Shown one piece after another: positions 29,556 to 38,703 of a DNA stretch of 64,000 nucleotides. Where the stretch lies: contig NZ_JXMW01000004.1 of NCBI RefSeq assembly GCF_002072215.1, forward strand, positions 47,834 to 111,833. The letters run 5' to 3'. Position 1 is the first letter of the stretch, and every line of letters starts with the position of its first letter. Source of the stretch: Methanobrevibacter arboriphilus JCM 13429 = DSM 1125 (GTDB lineage Archaea > Methanobacteriota > Methanobacteria > Methanobacteriales > Methanobacteriaceae). The position numbers and the translations under genes were made by a program. The notes beneath the pieces were generated by a model. It was not told the origin of the DNA. It did not search any database and saw nothing but the letters and a program-made list of their open reading frames with translations.

Positions 29556-29927
29556 AGCTATTCTCCATTATTATTATTATTATTATTTTGTTTTAATTAG
29601 CTTTATTTTTTATAGATAAAAATTTATATTAATTATTATCCATTGAATTTTCTATATGTCTAATATTTTTTATTATGTTTTTATTATTATTAAAATCTGT
29701 TTCTTAAATATTTTTTAAAATTTTTATTTGATTTTTTAATTTTAATAATTTTTTTAGTCTAGTTTTTTTAGTTTATCTATGTTTTTAGTTTAATATTATC
29801 ATTGCTAGATATTACAAACAATTTCCAAATATTACAAATAATTTAAAAAATTATTAAAGTAATGAAAACAAATAATAATATTATATTATAAAAACAATCC
29901 ATAATATTATAAATATCTGGTGAGAAT
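29556..29927. other. Divergent intergenic region
   Basis: Lies between elp3 (minus) and the small gene at 29928 (plus), so it should hold both promoters. It begins with a run of about six ATT units beside elp3. Otherwise T-rich on one side and A-rich on the other, with no gene. Confidence 0.45.
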
Positions 29928-30179
29928 ATGAGTGAAGAAGTAGGTAAAGGAAAAGTAATCGATGTTATGAACAACTATAACATATCAGACATTGTTGTAA
30001 AAGGAAAATTCTTTACAGCAAAATTAGATGATAAAAATGACTTTGATAAAATCAAAAAGCTTGGGAAGTTTGATGTTAAATTGAATAGTGGAAGAATGTT
30101 ATTTGATTGTGAAATTGATAATCAAACTTTATCTGAAGAGGGATGTATAATCCGAGGATACTTTATAAAGTTCGAATAA
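29928..30179 (+). CDS. Small hypothetical protein
   Basis: An 83-residue soluble protein with a good ribosome binding site (GGTGAG five bases ahead of ATG). It is mixed alpha/beta: GKGKVIDVMNNYNISDIVVKG, a charged middle, then FDCEIDNQTLSEEGCIIRGYFIKFE. No family is recognised. Coding-like composition and the ribosome site support a real gene. It stands alone on the plus strand. Confidence 0.6.
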   Translation: MSEEVGKGKVIDVMNNYNISDIVVKGKFFTAKLDDKNDFDKIKKLGKFDVKLNSGRMLFDCEIDNQTLSEEGCIIRGYFIKFE

Positions 30180-30452
30180 AAAAAATATTATACTTATTCT
30201 ATAATTTATTTTAATTATCATTTATCTTTTTAATAGCTTTACTATTTTTACTGTTTTCATTTTATTATTTTATTTTATTTTTTATTTTTTTCCTTTAATT
30301 TTTATAAAAATAAACATACAACTTAATACTATTAATTATTTAATTAAAAATTATTTTTAATAAAATAAGTAGATTTTTTATCACTTTTAGAAAAAATAAA
30401 AAATAAAGAAATTTTAATTTTATTAAATACTATTCTACAATCAACTAATGAA

Positions 30453-31175
30453 TCAATAAACAGGTAAATAATTATTAATTGAATGACTAGAAGCAATATT
30501 AATAGTCACATAGTTAGGTAACCTATCATTATCCCATTGAAATGCTAATATTAAAGAATACATATATATCACAGTTTGGTATTGCATATTACCTAAAGAA
30601 GTACTAAGATAATTAGGCGCCCTACCATTACTATCCATAAAACTCACAATAGACTGAGCATAAGCATAGTAATTAGCTTTAGTTATTTGACCATTAATAG
30701 AAACACCAGTAGGAGAAGTAGGATTAGAATAATAATTTGAATATATATCAGTAATTATACCATTATTAAAATTAATTGTAGTTTTTGCTAATACATATAA
30801 AAAATCAGGCATAGACAAATTATAATATCCAGTTTGACTATAAACAGTCACATAATTTGGCAATCTACCATTAACATCCACAAAGTTTTTAACTCTTGAG
30901 GCAGCATCCGCAATTCCATACATACCAAGTATCCGAGTTGCAGTAACTTCACTAGATGAAATATCCACATTATTTTCCACAACTGGAGCATTTTGAATAT
31001 CTTCACTACTATTTTCTGTTTCTTCAACTAAGTTTAAATCTTCATTAATATCATCAATTTCAATATCAATTGCTTCATCAGTATTGTTCATTTCCTCTGC
31101 ATATATAGGAGATATACTAATTAAAGTAATTATTAATATCCCAATTAATGATATTTTCATTTTAAAATTCAACAT
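30453..31175 (-). CDS. Secreted pseudomurein-binding-repeat protein without catalytic domain
   Basis: A 240-residue paralogue of the protein at 14226-15161. A signal peptide ends near SPIYAEE, followed by an acidic linker. PMB repeats are at about residues 85-130 (NGRLPNYVTVYSQTGYYNLSM) and 165-235 (NGRAPNYLSTSLGNMQYQTV, then NDRLPNYVTI). It stops shortly after the last repeat, at NYLPVY, where relatives continue into a catalytic domain. There is no membrane helix. The ribosome site GGAGGTGA is strong. The expected role is non-covalent binding to the pseudomurein wall. The gap 30180-30452 on its 3' side holds T-rich sequence only. Confidence 0.87.
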   Translation of the reverse strand: MLNFKMKISLIGILIITLISISPIYAEEMNNTDEAIDIEIDDINEDLNLVEETENSSEDIQNAPVVENNVDISSSEVTATRILGMYGIADAASRVKNFVDVNGRLPNYVTVYSQTGYYNLSMPDFLYVLAKTTINFNNGIITDIYSNYYSNPTSPTGVSINGQITKANYYAYAQSIVSFMDSNGRAPNYLSTSLGNMQYQTVIYMYSLILAFQWDNDRLPNYVTINIASSHSINNYLPVY

Positions 31176-31633
31176 ATTTTCACCTCCAATAAATTAATAA
31201 ATTAATAAATATTTATTACATAATTCTATATTAATATTAACTAAATGTTAATATAATATAAATATATAATAATTCATATCTAAAACTATATATCAAATGA
31301 TATATAAATATATTGGGAAATATAATTCTAAAACGTAAAAACATTAATATAAATGATTTAAAAGACTGTTAAACTAACAATCCACTAAAGATAAAACAAT
31401 CTAGTCAAAAATTATAAAATCTATATTAATATAATCTATATGAATATATAATATAAACAATTAAACAAAAGTACTAATTTTTAATCTATATATTAAAAAT
31501 TCATTTTTAAGAAGGTTAAAAATTAATCAAATGAAATTTAATTTTTATAAAATGAAATTGAAAAGTTTATATATTAGTATATCATAATATTAAATTAGAT
31601 GTTAAAATAAAAAATTTAACATCAAAAAATAAT

Positions 31634-31748
31634 GTTCCCAATTAATAAAAAAAATATACAAATATTATTTATTTTTTAAAGTATTTTTTAAAAATTTCCT
31701 CTTATCAATTAAAACATACTCTCAGTCATGGAAAAGTTGATTGGGAAC
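31634..31748. mobile_element. MITE-like element with 5-bp target duplication
   Basis: A 115-base non-coding element. Its ends are inverted repeats: GTTCCCAATTAAT at the left and the complement of GTTCCCAATCAAC at the right (11 of 13 match, the outer nine exact). It is flanked on both sides by ATAAT (31629-31633 and 31749-31753), a 5-base target duplication. The inside is AT-rich with no frame. No IS with these ends is in the window. The rest of 31176-31839 is AT-rich spacer. Confidence 0.6.
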
Positions 31749-31839
31749 ATAATTCTTACATAAATAGTTATTATTAATTTTAAAATAAGAAAAATATTCA
31801 AAAATATTGAAATAATAGCCATTTAACTCCATTATTCAC

Positions 31840-32961
31840 TTAATAATTAATAGGATAAAATTCTGTATATTTAGAATTTCTTTCAACAGGCAATCTACCA
31901 AGATCTTTAACAATATTAGATAGCTGTTCAATAGATGCATCAACACCATTTGGAGCTCCTGAAGCTTGAGATAATTCGTCTCCACCTAAAGTTCCACCTA
32001 AATCATTAGCACCAGCTGTTAAAGATATTTGAGCGAATTTAAATCCCATTTTTACCCATGAAACTTGTATGTTAGGTATTAAATCTCTAAACATTAATCT
32101 AGAAACAGCATATAGTTTTAAATCTTCTGTACCAGTTGCACCTAAATTTTTCACTCCAGCATTATAAATTGGAGAGTATTCATACATAAAAGTCATTGGA
32201 ATAAATTCAGTAAATCCTTTAGTTTCTAATTGAATATTTCTTAAAATTTCTAAATGTTCAACACGTTCTTGGATATTTTCTACATGCCCATACATCATGG
32301 TAGCTGAACTTGGAATTCCAATATTATGAGCAGATTTTACAATATCTATCCACTTAGAAACATTTACTTTTGAAGGACATATTAAATTTCTTGATCTATC
32401 TGTTAAAATTTCTGCTGCTGTTCCAGGTAAAGTATCTAATCCAGCTTTTTTTAAAGCATTAAATGAATCATCAATATCCATTTCAGATTTTAAAGAAGCA
32501 TCATAAATCATTGTTGGAGAAAATCCATGGATTAAAATATTTGGAAATTCGTTTTTTAATAATTTAAGTAAATCTTCATAATATTCAATATTTGCATCAG
32601 GAAGAACTCCACCCATTAAACAAAACTCTCTAGCTCCATTTTCTACAGCTTGAGAAGCTTTTTTTAATATCTCTTCATCAGTTAAAATATAAGCATCATA
32701 GTCCCCTAAATCACGTGCAAAAGCACAAAAACCACATTTAACCGTGCAAACATTGGTAAAATTAATATTACAATTATTAATAAAAGTTACATTATTACCA
32801 ACTATTTCTTTTCTTAAATAATCAGCTGTTGCAACTAAAGCAAATAAATCAGAACCACCAACATTAATTAAATAATTTGCATCTTCATAAGATATAGGTT
32901 CATCAAGAGCTTTATCTAAAATTTTTTGGGTTTTAAGAGAAATAGGCAACTTATCTAACAT
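31840..32961 (-). CDS. CofH-family radical SAM protein (FO synthase subunit 2 paralogue)
   Basis: A 373-residue radical SAM enzyme with cluster cysteines in CTVKCGFCAF (about residues 66-75). It has the CofH-type blocks [33 protein letters not shown] and GFTEFIPMTFM. CofH joins tyrosine to a ribityl pyrimidine on the way to the F420 chromophore. A second family member at 39423-40529 (opposite strand) has the more usual CIQGGLH and HAFSPMEI motifs, whereas this one reads CLMGGVLP and HGFSP. This may be a diverged paralogue with a shifted substrate. Family membership is certain, the exact function less so. Confidence 0.85.
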   Translation of the reverse strand: MLDKLPISLKTQKILDKALDEPISYEDANYLINVGGSDLFALVATADYLRKEIVGNNVTFINNCNINFTNVCTVKCGFCAFARDLGDYDAYILTDEEILKKASQAVENGAREFCLMGGVLPDANIEYYEDLLKLLKNEFPNILIHGFSPTMIYDASLKSEMDIDDSFNALKKAGLDTLPGTAAEILTDRSRNLICPSKVNVSKWIDIVKSAHNIGIPSSATMMYGHVENIQERVEHLEILRNIQLETKGFTEFIPMTFMYEYSPIYNAGVKNLGATGTEDLKLYAVSRLMFRDLIPNIQVSWVKMGFKFAQISLTAGANDLGGTLGGDELSQASGAPNGVDASIEQLSNIVKDLGRLPVERNSKYTEFYPINY

Positions 32962-33350
32962 ATCATATCACTTTATCAGAATTTTAACAATTATATTTAA
33001 TATAATTAATATAATTAACATATTCTTTTTAAAATTAAATAAATAATAAGTAATTAAATAAATAATTTAATTAAGAAATAATTTAATTAAATAATATTAA
33101 TATAAGATTCAAGTATTTAAATATACTAGTTTTGACTCTGATTGTTGTTTTTAGTTGATTTCATATATAAAATAATAATAAAATATATAATAAAATATCA
33201 AAAATAACATTCCAAAAATAATATGAATATCCTAGAATTAATACAATATCTTAAAAATAAGATAAAAAGTTCATAGTAAGAATTATAAAATAAAAATAAT
33301 CAAAAGCAAGTAAAAATAAAAATAATAGGAGAATAAGAGAAAATAATGAA
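32962..33350. other. Intergenic region, nothing recognised
   Basis: AT-rich spacer upstream of the cofH-like gene, ending at the first decayed tRNA copy. Short AATTAAATAATAA phrases recur. No gene is seen. Confidence 0.4.
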
Positions 33351-33423
33351 TGCTGTGGGCCAAACTTGAACCAGTATCATCTAGATCTCCAGTTTAGCGT
33401 TCTCCCGGCTGAAATATCACGGC
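33351..33423 (-). pseudogene. Decayed tRNA-Phe copy (anticodon now GGA)
   Basis: 73 bases aligning full length with the intact tRNA-Phe at 38025-38097. The acceptor stem has two mismatches, the D stem is broken, and the anticodon loop reads CTGGAGA instead of CTGAAGA, so the anticodon has drifted from GAA to GGA. Together with the loss of the upstream TATA box this indicates a pseudogene. Confidence 0.85.
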
Positions 33424-33425
33424 AA

Positions 33426-33497
33426 TGAACAAAACGAGATTCGAACTCCTGATCATCCATATGTCAAGTAGGTATCATACCCCTAAACTACTGACCC
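33426..33497 (-). pseudogene. Decayed tRNA-Val copy
   Basis: 72 bases matching the intact tRNA-Val at 38102-38173. The TTGACAT anticodon loop and T loop survive, but the anticodon stem (CCTAC against ATGGA) and the 3' acceptor strand no longer pair. The TATA box seen upstream of the intact copy is replaced here. Confidence 0.85.
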
Positions 33498-33731
33498 AAT
33501 ACCTTTCTAAGATTTAGATAGAGGATTTAAAGTCAAACAGTACACCAAAGCTCATTTTTAGATAAATTAAATGATTTAAAAAGATAATATAAAACTCTTT
33601 ATTTTAAGATTAAAGGTTTAAATTTTTTCCATTTCTTTAAATATTTTTGGACTGTTGGAAGTCTAAAAGTTATTAGTATTCTTTTATTTTATTATATTCT
33701 AAGCGTTTGTTAGATATAAATCATTAAATAT

Positions 33732-33917
33732 TTTATAAATATTGTTTTTGGAAAATAGAACAAAAATATTTAGTATTATTTAAATAATACTTGATATAAA
33801 TTTTTATATTACTACTAAACAATTTTTCAAAATATAGTAGTAAATATAATAAAAATTTAGGTATGCCTAAAAATATAAGTATTACTAAAAAGATATTAAA
33901 AAAGGGGTGAATAAAAA
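33732..33917 (+). promoter_or_regulatory. Conserved adhesin promoter region A
   Basis: About 185 bases that align throughout with the region upstream of the adhesin at 58164. Order: TTTATAAATATTGTTTTT; AGTATTATTTAA; AAATTTTTATATTACTACTAAA; an inverted repeat TTACTACTA (33809-33817) / TAGTAGTAA (33835-33843); the palindrome at 33856-33871; a TATA box AAAATATAAG directly after it; and the ribosome site GGGGTGA. Intergenic DNA elsewhere in the window is not conserved like this, so selection or recent duplication is implied. Confidence 0.75.
33856..33871. promoter_or_regulatory. Palindromic operator TTTAGG-N4-CCTAAA beside TATA box
   Basis: TTTAGGTATGCCTAAA has perfect 6-base arms. It abuts or overlaps the BRE/TATA element, so a bound protein would block TBP/TFB. 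The arms resemble binding sites of DtxR-type metal-dependent repressors in archaea and actinobacteria; the assignment is by analogy. The twin site is at 58101-58116. Confidence 0.6.
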
Positions 33918-36341
33918 ATGAAAAAAACAAATAAAAAAATAGGAATAATAACATTAACTATATTATTCTCCATACTAGCTATAAGCTCAGTATCAGCGGC
34001 TGAAACAGTTAATGTAACTGATTCAGAAACTATTCAAGATGCTATTGATAGTATAGATAATGGTGTTATTAATCTTGAAAATAAAACATACACTGGAGAA
34101 AACAATACAAAACTTACTATAAATGCAGGTAAAAACATTACAATTCAAAGTAAAGATCCAAATAAGAAAGCAGCAATAGACTATGAATTTGTTGACGGTA
34201 AATATATAATAAATGATGGAAATTTAACTCTAATTAACATGATAATAAAAAATTCAGGATGGATTTTCAATGGATTACTAGTAAATGGAGGTAATTTAAC
34301 ATTAATAAACTGTACAATTACAAATAATCTTTATAATAATAATTATGGAATTATTTATAATTATGGTAATTTAACTATCGATAACTCCATATTATTAAAT
34401 AATAAAGGAACTATATACAATACAGGATATGCATATATTGTTAATTCTAATTTTACAAATAATACTGCAAACAGTGGAGGAGCAATAAGTTCCTTTAATG
34501 AAAAAATAAATATCAATAATTGCATTTTTATCAATAATACGGCAAATGAAGGAGGTGCAATTTACGGAGGAGCAAATATAAAAAATTCTATCTTTGAAAA
34601 TAACAGTGCAACCTACGGAGGAGCAATATATACATCAAATGATGTATTTAATATTATAAATTCAACTTTTAAACACAACAATGCAACCTACGGAGGAGCA
34701 ATAGCAGGTCAATTTGAATATATAGGAGGAGCAGTAACTGGTTCTTTAGATATAAGTAACTCTAATTTTTATAATAATACTGCAACACTGGGTGGGGCAA
34801 TATATAACTATGGACATAATTTGAATATTACACAATCCAGATTCCAAAATAATACTGCAACAAATGGTGGAGCCATATACATTCCAGAAACTAAAAATCT
34901 AACTAACTACAACTTAAATGTTTCGATGACTATTGATAAAACTAATTTTACAAACAACGAAGCTAATTCAAATGGTGGTGCAATAAATAACAATGCTACC
35001 CTAGATATTACTAATTCATATTTTAAAGATAACAATGCAACAAATGGTGGAGCCATATACAATACAAACTATTTAAATATTAATAATTCGAGTTTTATTA
35101 ACAATACAGCAAATAGTGGTGGAGCCATAACTAACCATGAGCAAACAGCAGTTTTAAATATTATAAGTGCTATATTCACAAATAATACTGCGAAAAATGG
35201 TGGAGGAGGAGCTATAAATCATGGAATGAGTGCAATATTAAATATTGATAATACTAATTTCACAGATAACAATTCAACAAACTATGGAAATACTATCAGC
35301 TCTCACTATTCAAACTCAACAACAATAACAAGCTCCATATTCAAAAGTAACAATGGAAGAATTATTTTCAATTCTGTAGGTATTTTAAATATTACTTATT
35401 CAACATTTGCAGAATGCTATAACAACGGAAAATATATAATTTCTACTGAAAACGGACCAAACAATCTAAATTTTAATTGGTGGGGATCTAACGATAACCC
35501 AAGTTCAAAAATATCAGGAGCTATATTAAATAATTACTATACAGTCTTTTTCACCAATATTAACAAACCATCAAATATTGAGAATGCCATTTTTAAAGTA
35601 AGTTTTGTTTTAAATGGTACTAACGACACTAGTGGTTTTGAAAAACTACCAAATATAAATGTCAAAGCTTACAATAATGAAAAATACATTGGAGAATACA
35701 CATCTAAAGAACTCATTAATATAAAACCAATTATAGGTGTAAATAACATACTATTAAAATTAGATGAAGAATCATATAATAAATCATTTAATATTTCAAA
35801 AATAAACACAAAAATATCAACATCAACAATAAAAGGTAGTTATGGACAAACAATAACATTAACCACAAAATTAACCTCAGATGGAAAAGCATTAGCAAAT
35901 AAAAAGGTTAATTTTTATGTTAATGGAAAATTCATTGGAAGTGCAACCACTAACAAAGAAGGAATAGCTAAACTAAAATACAAAATACCAAAAGTAGCTA
36001 AATACACAGTGAAAACTTCATTTATTGGTGATTCACAATATAATAAAATAGAATCCACTAAATCATTCAAAGCAACCAAAGCTAAAGTATCAATGGGATT
36101 AAAAAATAAACTTTACAAAAAAAGAATCCTCGTGAAAATATCTGCACTCGGAAAGCCATTAAAAAAGAAAGTAATTAAATTCTACATAAAAGGAAAATAT
36201 GTGGGAAAAGCTAAAACTAATAGTAAAGGAATAGCTTTATTCAAATACACAAAAAAACACGGAAAAATGGCAGTAAAAACAGTGTTCAGAGGAGATAAAA
36301 ATTACAACAAAAGCTATAAAACTAGTAAAATAAAACTATAA
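33918..36341 (+). CDS. Adhesin-like protein: beta-helix with NNTA-GGAI repeats and Ig-like C-terminus
   Basis: An 807-residue secreted protein. The signal peptide ends at SSVSAAE (about residue 28). Residues about 60-530 contain more than ten imperfect repeats (NNTANSGGAI, NNATYGGAIY, NNTATNGGAIY) with N-F/I-x-x-N spacing typical of right-handed beta-helix adhesins (Pmp/NosD-like). A segment with FNWWGSNDNP closes the helix. The last 200 residues are about two Ig-like repeats (GKALANKKVNFYVNGKFIG; GKPLKKKVIKFYIKGKYVG), Lys-rich and basic. There is no membrane anchor; the basic tail might hold the acidic wall. Two decayed tRNA pairs flank the gene, and its promoter is shared with the adhesin at 58164. 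Confidence 0.88.
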   Translation: MKKTNKKIGIITLTILFSILAISSVSAAETVNVTDSETIQDAIDSIDNGVINLENKTYTGENNTKLTINAGKNITIQSKDPNKKAAIDYEFVDGKYIINDGNLTLINMIIKNSGWIFNGLLVNGGNLTLINCTITNNLYNNNYGIIYNYGNLTIDNSILLNNKGTIYNTGYAYIVNSNFTNNTANSGGAISSFNEKININNCIFINNTANEGGAIYGGANIKNSIFENNSATYGGAIYTSNDVFNIINSTFKHNNATYGGAIAGQFEYIGGAVTGSLDISNSNFYNNTATLGGAIYNYGHNLNITQSRFQNNTATNGGAIYIPETKNLTNYNLNVSMTIDKTNFTNNEANSNGGAINNNATLDITNSYFKDNNATNGGAIYNTNYLNINNSSFINNTANSGGAITNHEQTAVLNIISAIFTNNTAKNGGGGAINHGMSAILNIDNTNFTDNNSTNYGNTISSHYSNSTTITSSIFKSNNGRIIFNSVGILNITYSTFAECYNNGKYIISTENGPNNLNFNWWGSNDNPSSKISGAILNNYYTVFFTNINKPSNIENAIFKVSFVLNGTNDTSGFEKLPNINVKAYNNEKYIGEYTSKELINIKPIIGVNNILLKLDEESYNKSFNISKINTKISTSTIKGSYGQTITLTTKLTSDGKALANKKVNFYVNGKFIGSATTNKEGIAKLKYKIPKVAKYTVKTSFIGDSQYNKIESTKSFKATKAKVSMGLKNKLYKKRILVKISALGKPLKKKVIKFYIKGKYVGKAKTNSKGIALFKYTKKHGKMAVKTVFRGDKNYNKSYKTSKIKL

Positions 36342-36573
36342 AAAACAAAAGCAATTAATAATATAAAAATTACTACTTTTTTATTTTTTATATTTTTTAA
36401 ATTATTTAATATTCAAATTTATAAACATCTCTAAAAGTTTCTTTTCTAATCCTACTATATTAATTAAATTTTAATCATATTTTTGTTATATTATTTTCAA
36501 AGCATTTCAAAAAAAATTATAAAAAATAGATAATTTAAAAAATATAATAAACAGAAAAATAAGTAAAAAAGAA

Positions 36574-36646
36574 TGCCGTGGACAGGACTTGAACCAGCGA
36601 CATCTAGATCTTCAGTCTAGCGTTCTCCCAACTGAACTACCACGAC
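36574..36646 (-). pseudogene. Second tRNA-Phe copy, mildly decayed
   Basis: 73 bases with GAA anticodon and intact anticodon arm. The acceptor stem still pairs (one G-U), but the T stem GCTGG/CCTGT has a U-U mismatch plus a wobble. It differs from the intact copy at 38025 by only a few bases and could still fold; its partner tRNA-Val and promoter are degraded, so it is called a probable pseudogene. Confidence 0.65.
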
Positions 36647-36650
36647 AAAA

Positions 36651-36719
36651 TAGGCCGAATGAAATTTAAATTCGTGACCATATCCATGTCAAGGAGGTAT
36701 CACACTAGACCACTGGCCT
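36651..36719 (-). pseudogene. Second tRNA-Val copy, decayed
   Basis: A 69-base copy (three bases shorter than the intact gene). The anticodon loop TTGACAT remains, but the anticodon stem has two mismatches (CCTCC/GGATA), the T loop is TTTAAAT instead of TTCGAAT, and the D loop is shortened. Confidence 0.85.
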
Positions 36720-37478
36720 TATATCTTATTATAATAAATATAGAAAGTTTAAATCCAATATAAGCTTACACAATCATTTTTCAGATGAACCAGATAATTT
36801 AAGAATAGATTTAGATAATTAAATTACAATAATACGTTTAATTAATAACAAATTAGCAATTAAGAATTATTTTTAATTTATAAAAAATTCATTTCTACAA
36901 AATCCTTCATTTTTCATCGAAATTAGCATTTTTTAATACAAATTATTAAAAATACAAGATTTTTGATATTAAAATTACTATATTATGTTATTAATTAAAT
37001 ATCTTTTTCAATGAATGTAATATTTTGAATGTTTAATTAATATAAAATACATAAATAATAGCATAAAATATTAAATAAAAAATAATAATTATAAAATATT
37101 AAAGTAATTATAAAATAATAATTTTTTTAAATATCAATACTTAAGTCTTATACTATTGATTTTGAAACATCAAAATCTATATTATGAAGGAGGAATTAGT
37201 TTTGATAAAGTTATCTATTTTCTGAAAAGAAATTGAAATTTAATATTAAGTTAAGAACTAAATTTTTTATAAGATATTATTAGGTAACTAATAAAACAAG
37301 AAAATTTGAATGTTACTAAAAACAAGGAACAATATTAACATTTCACTATGGTTTTGTAATTAATTAAATAATTTTGATTGGATAGGATACTAATATAATA
37401 AGAAAATAAAGAATTTATCCAAATTATATAAATTAATTTTAAAATATAAGGAAATTATATCTTAATGGAGGAAAAATT
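36720..37478. other. Intergenic region, nothing clearly functional
   Basis: About 760 AT-rich bases. At 37185-37225 a GGAGGAATTAG sequence precedes TTG and only six more codons before a stop, which may be a leftover translation start. The real ribosome site of the next gene (GGAGG, about 37466) is at the end. No other feature is seen. Confidence 0.4.
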
Positions 37479-37913
37479 ATGGAAAAAATATATTTGTCAA
37501 TCATTATAAAGGCACCAAAAGAAAAAGTTTGGGATATAATGTTAGGTAAGGATACTTATCCATTATGGACCGATGTATTTATGCCTGGTTCTTATTACGT
37601 TGGGGATTGGAGTGAAGGAAGTAAAATTCTTTTCCTTGCACCTGATGAAAAAGGAAAGACAGGTGGAATGGTAAGTAAAATAAAAGAAAACAGACCATAT
37701 GAATATATTTCCATTGAACATAGATGCGAGATAGAGGATGGAAAAGAAAAAGAAGCTGAATGGGCAGGTATGCTTGAAAATTATACATTCAAGGAAATAA
37801 ATAGTAACACAGAAGTTTTAATTGATATGGATGTAGTTGAAGAATTTAAAGAAATGATGCAAGAAATGTGGTTAAAAGCACTTCAAAAACTCAAAGAATT
37901 AGCAGAGAAATAG
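37479..37913 (+). CDS. SRPBCC / AHSA1-like protein
   Basis: A 144-residue START-fold (SRPBCC) protein. The opening strand and helix SIIIKAPKEKVWDIMLGKDTYPLWTDVF, the middle W-x-E-GSKILFLAPDEKGKTGGM, and the final helix EMMQEMWLKALQKLKELA are typical. Such proteins bind hydrophobic ligands or act as Hsp90 activators in eukaryotes; the ligand here is unknown. GGAGG lies upstream. It sits between the second and third tRNA-pair copies, an accessory position. Confidence 0.82.
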   Translation: MEKIYLSIIIKAPKEKVWDIMLGKDTYPLWTDVFMPGSYYVGDWSEGSKILFLAPDEKGKTGGMVSKIKENRPYEYISIEHRCEIEDGKEKEAEWAGMLENYTFKEINSNTEVLIDMDVVEEFKEMMQEMWLKALQKLKELAEK

Positions 37914-38024
37914 AAACTGGAAAATAAAAAATAATTAAAAAGAATATATCAAAAAAGTGATAAATATTTTTAAAATAAACAGTGATAAACTAATAAAAAC
38001 ATGCAGAAAATAAGTAAAAAAGAA

Positions 38025-38097
<73 letters not shown>

Positions 38098-38101
38098 AAA
38101 A

Positions 38102-38173
38102 TGGGCCGAACGAGATTCGAACTCGTGATCACCGCCATGTCAAGGCGGTATCATACCCCTAGACCACCGGCCC
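38102..38173 (-). tRNA. tRNA-Val (GAC)
   Basis: 72-base cloverleaf: acceptor GGGCCGG/TCGGCCC, anticodon stem CCGCC/GGCGG with loop TTGACAT (anticodon GAC), T arm ACGAG-TTCGAAT-CTCGT, discriminator A. All stems pair. It is the first gene of a Val-Phe tRNA pair; two degraded copies of the pair lie 1.5 and 4.7 kb to the left. Confidence 0.95.
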
Positions 38174-38196
38174 TATACCTTACTAAGATTTAGTTT

Positions 38197-38215
38197 AATT
38201 CATATATAACCTTTT
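38197..38215 (-). promoter_or_regulatory. TATA box and BRE of the tRNA pair
   Basis: On the reverse strand AAAAGGTTATATATG lies about 30 bases ahead of the tRNA-Val 5' end, a typical archaeal BRE plus TATA arrangement. The corresponding position of the copy at 33351-33497 has lost it. The rest of the 38174-38440 gap is AT-rich and empty. Confidence 0.65.
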
Positions 38216-38440
38216 CTATTTTTTCTGAATTTTTGTATTTTAGAAAGATTATTTATACAAAATATATTTTGAAATAATATAAATCTAATGAAATTTACGA
38301 TTACACTTTCTAATATAGGTCACACAATGGTGGTTATAAAGTGGTATACTCTATAAAAAAAATATAGATAAAATTTATAATAAAAATTTTTAAGTTAAAT
38401 ATTAAAAATATTTAAAATTAGATAGTAAAAACTGTATAAT

Positions 38441-38469
38441 AAAAAAATAAATTGGTCAGAAACGACCAA
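38441..38469 (-). terminator. Hairpin terminator of the histone gene
   Basis: On the reverse strand TTGGTC-GTTTCT-GACCAA forms a 6-bp stem 15 bases after the histone stop codon, followed by TTTATTTTTTT. Confidence 0.65.
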
Positions 38470-38484
38470 TAGTAAAAAACTTCC

Positions 38485-38685
38485 TTATTTAATAGCTAAT
38501 TTAATGTCTTCAGCTTTTACAGTTTTCCTACCGGCATGGCGAGCATAGCTAACAGCACTTTTAGCTAAAGCTTCACCTTGTTCTTCTAGTGCTTCTGCTA
38601 ATGCAATTTTTGCGTCATCACTAATTCTTTGAGCACCGGCATTTTTTAATATACGACCTACAGGTGCGATTGGTAATTCACTCAT
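38485..38685 (-). CDS. Archaeal histone
   Basis: A 66-residue archaeal histone of the HMf type that wraps DNA as dimers or longer hypernucleosomes. The single histone fold is complete: [20 protein letters not shown], a central helix, [16 protein letters not shown]. The RKTVK loop and helix-3 segment are typical. GGAGGTGA precedes the ATG, a TATA box is visible, and a terminator hairpin follows, so it is monocistronic and probably highly expressed. Confidence 0.97.
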   Translation of the reverse strand: MSELPIAPVGRILKNAGAQRISDDAKIALAEALEEQGEALAKSAVSYARHAGRKTVKAEDIKLAIK

Positions 38686-38703
38686 ATTTTCACCTCCAAT
38701 TTA

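Noticed and set aside
33351..33423. Functional tRNA-Ser (GGA)
   Set aside because: The anticodon reads GGA, but the body is tRNA-Phe with broken stems, no long variable arm and no promoter.
33733..33954. 73-codon minus-strand frame
   Set aside because: It lies antisense across the conserved adhesin promoter and start codon; Phe/Leu/Ile-rich shadow.
36880..36915. Another IS-type end (TTTCTACAAAATCC)
   Set aside because: Only about nine bases match the IS end and no partner inverted repeat or target duplication is found.
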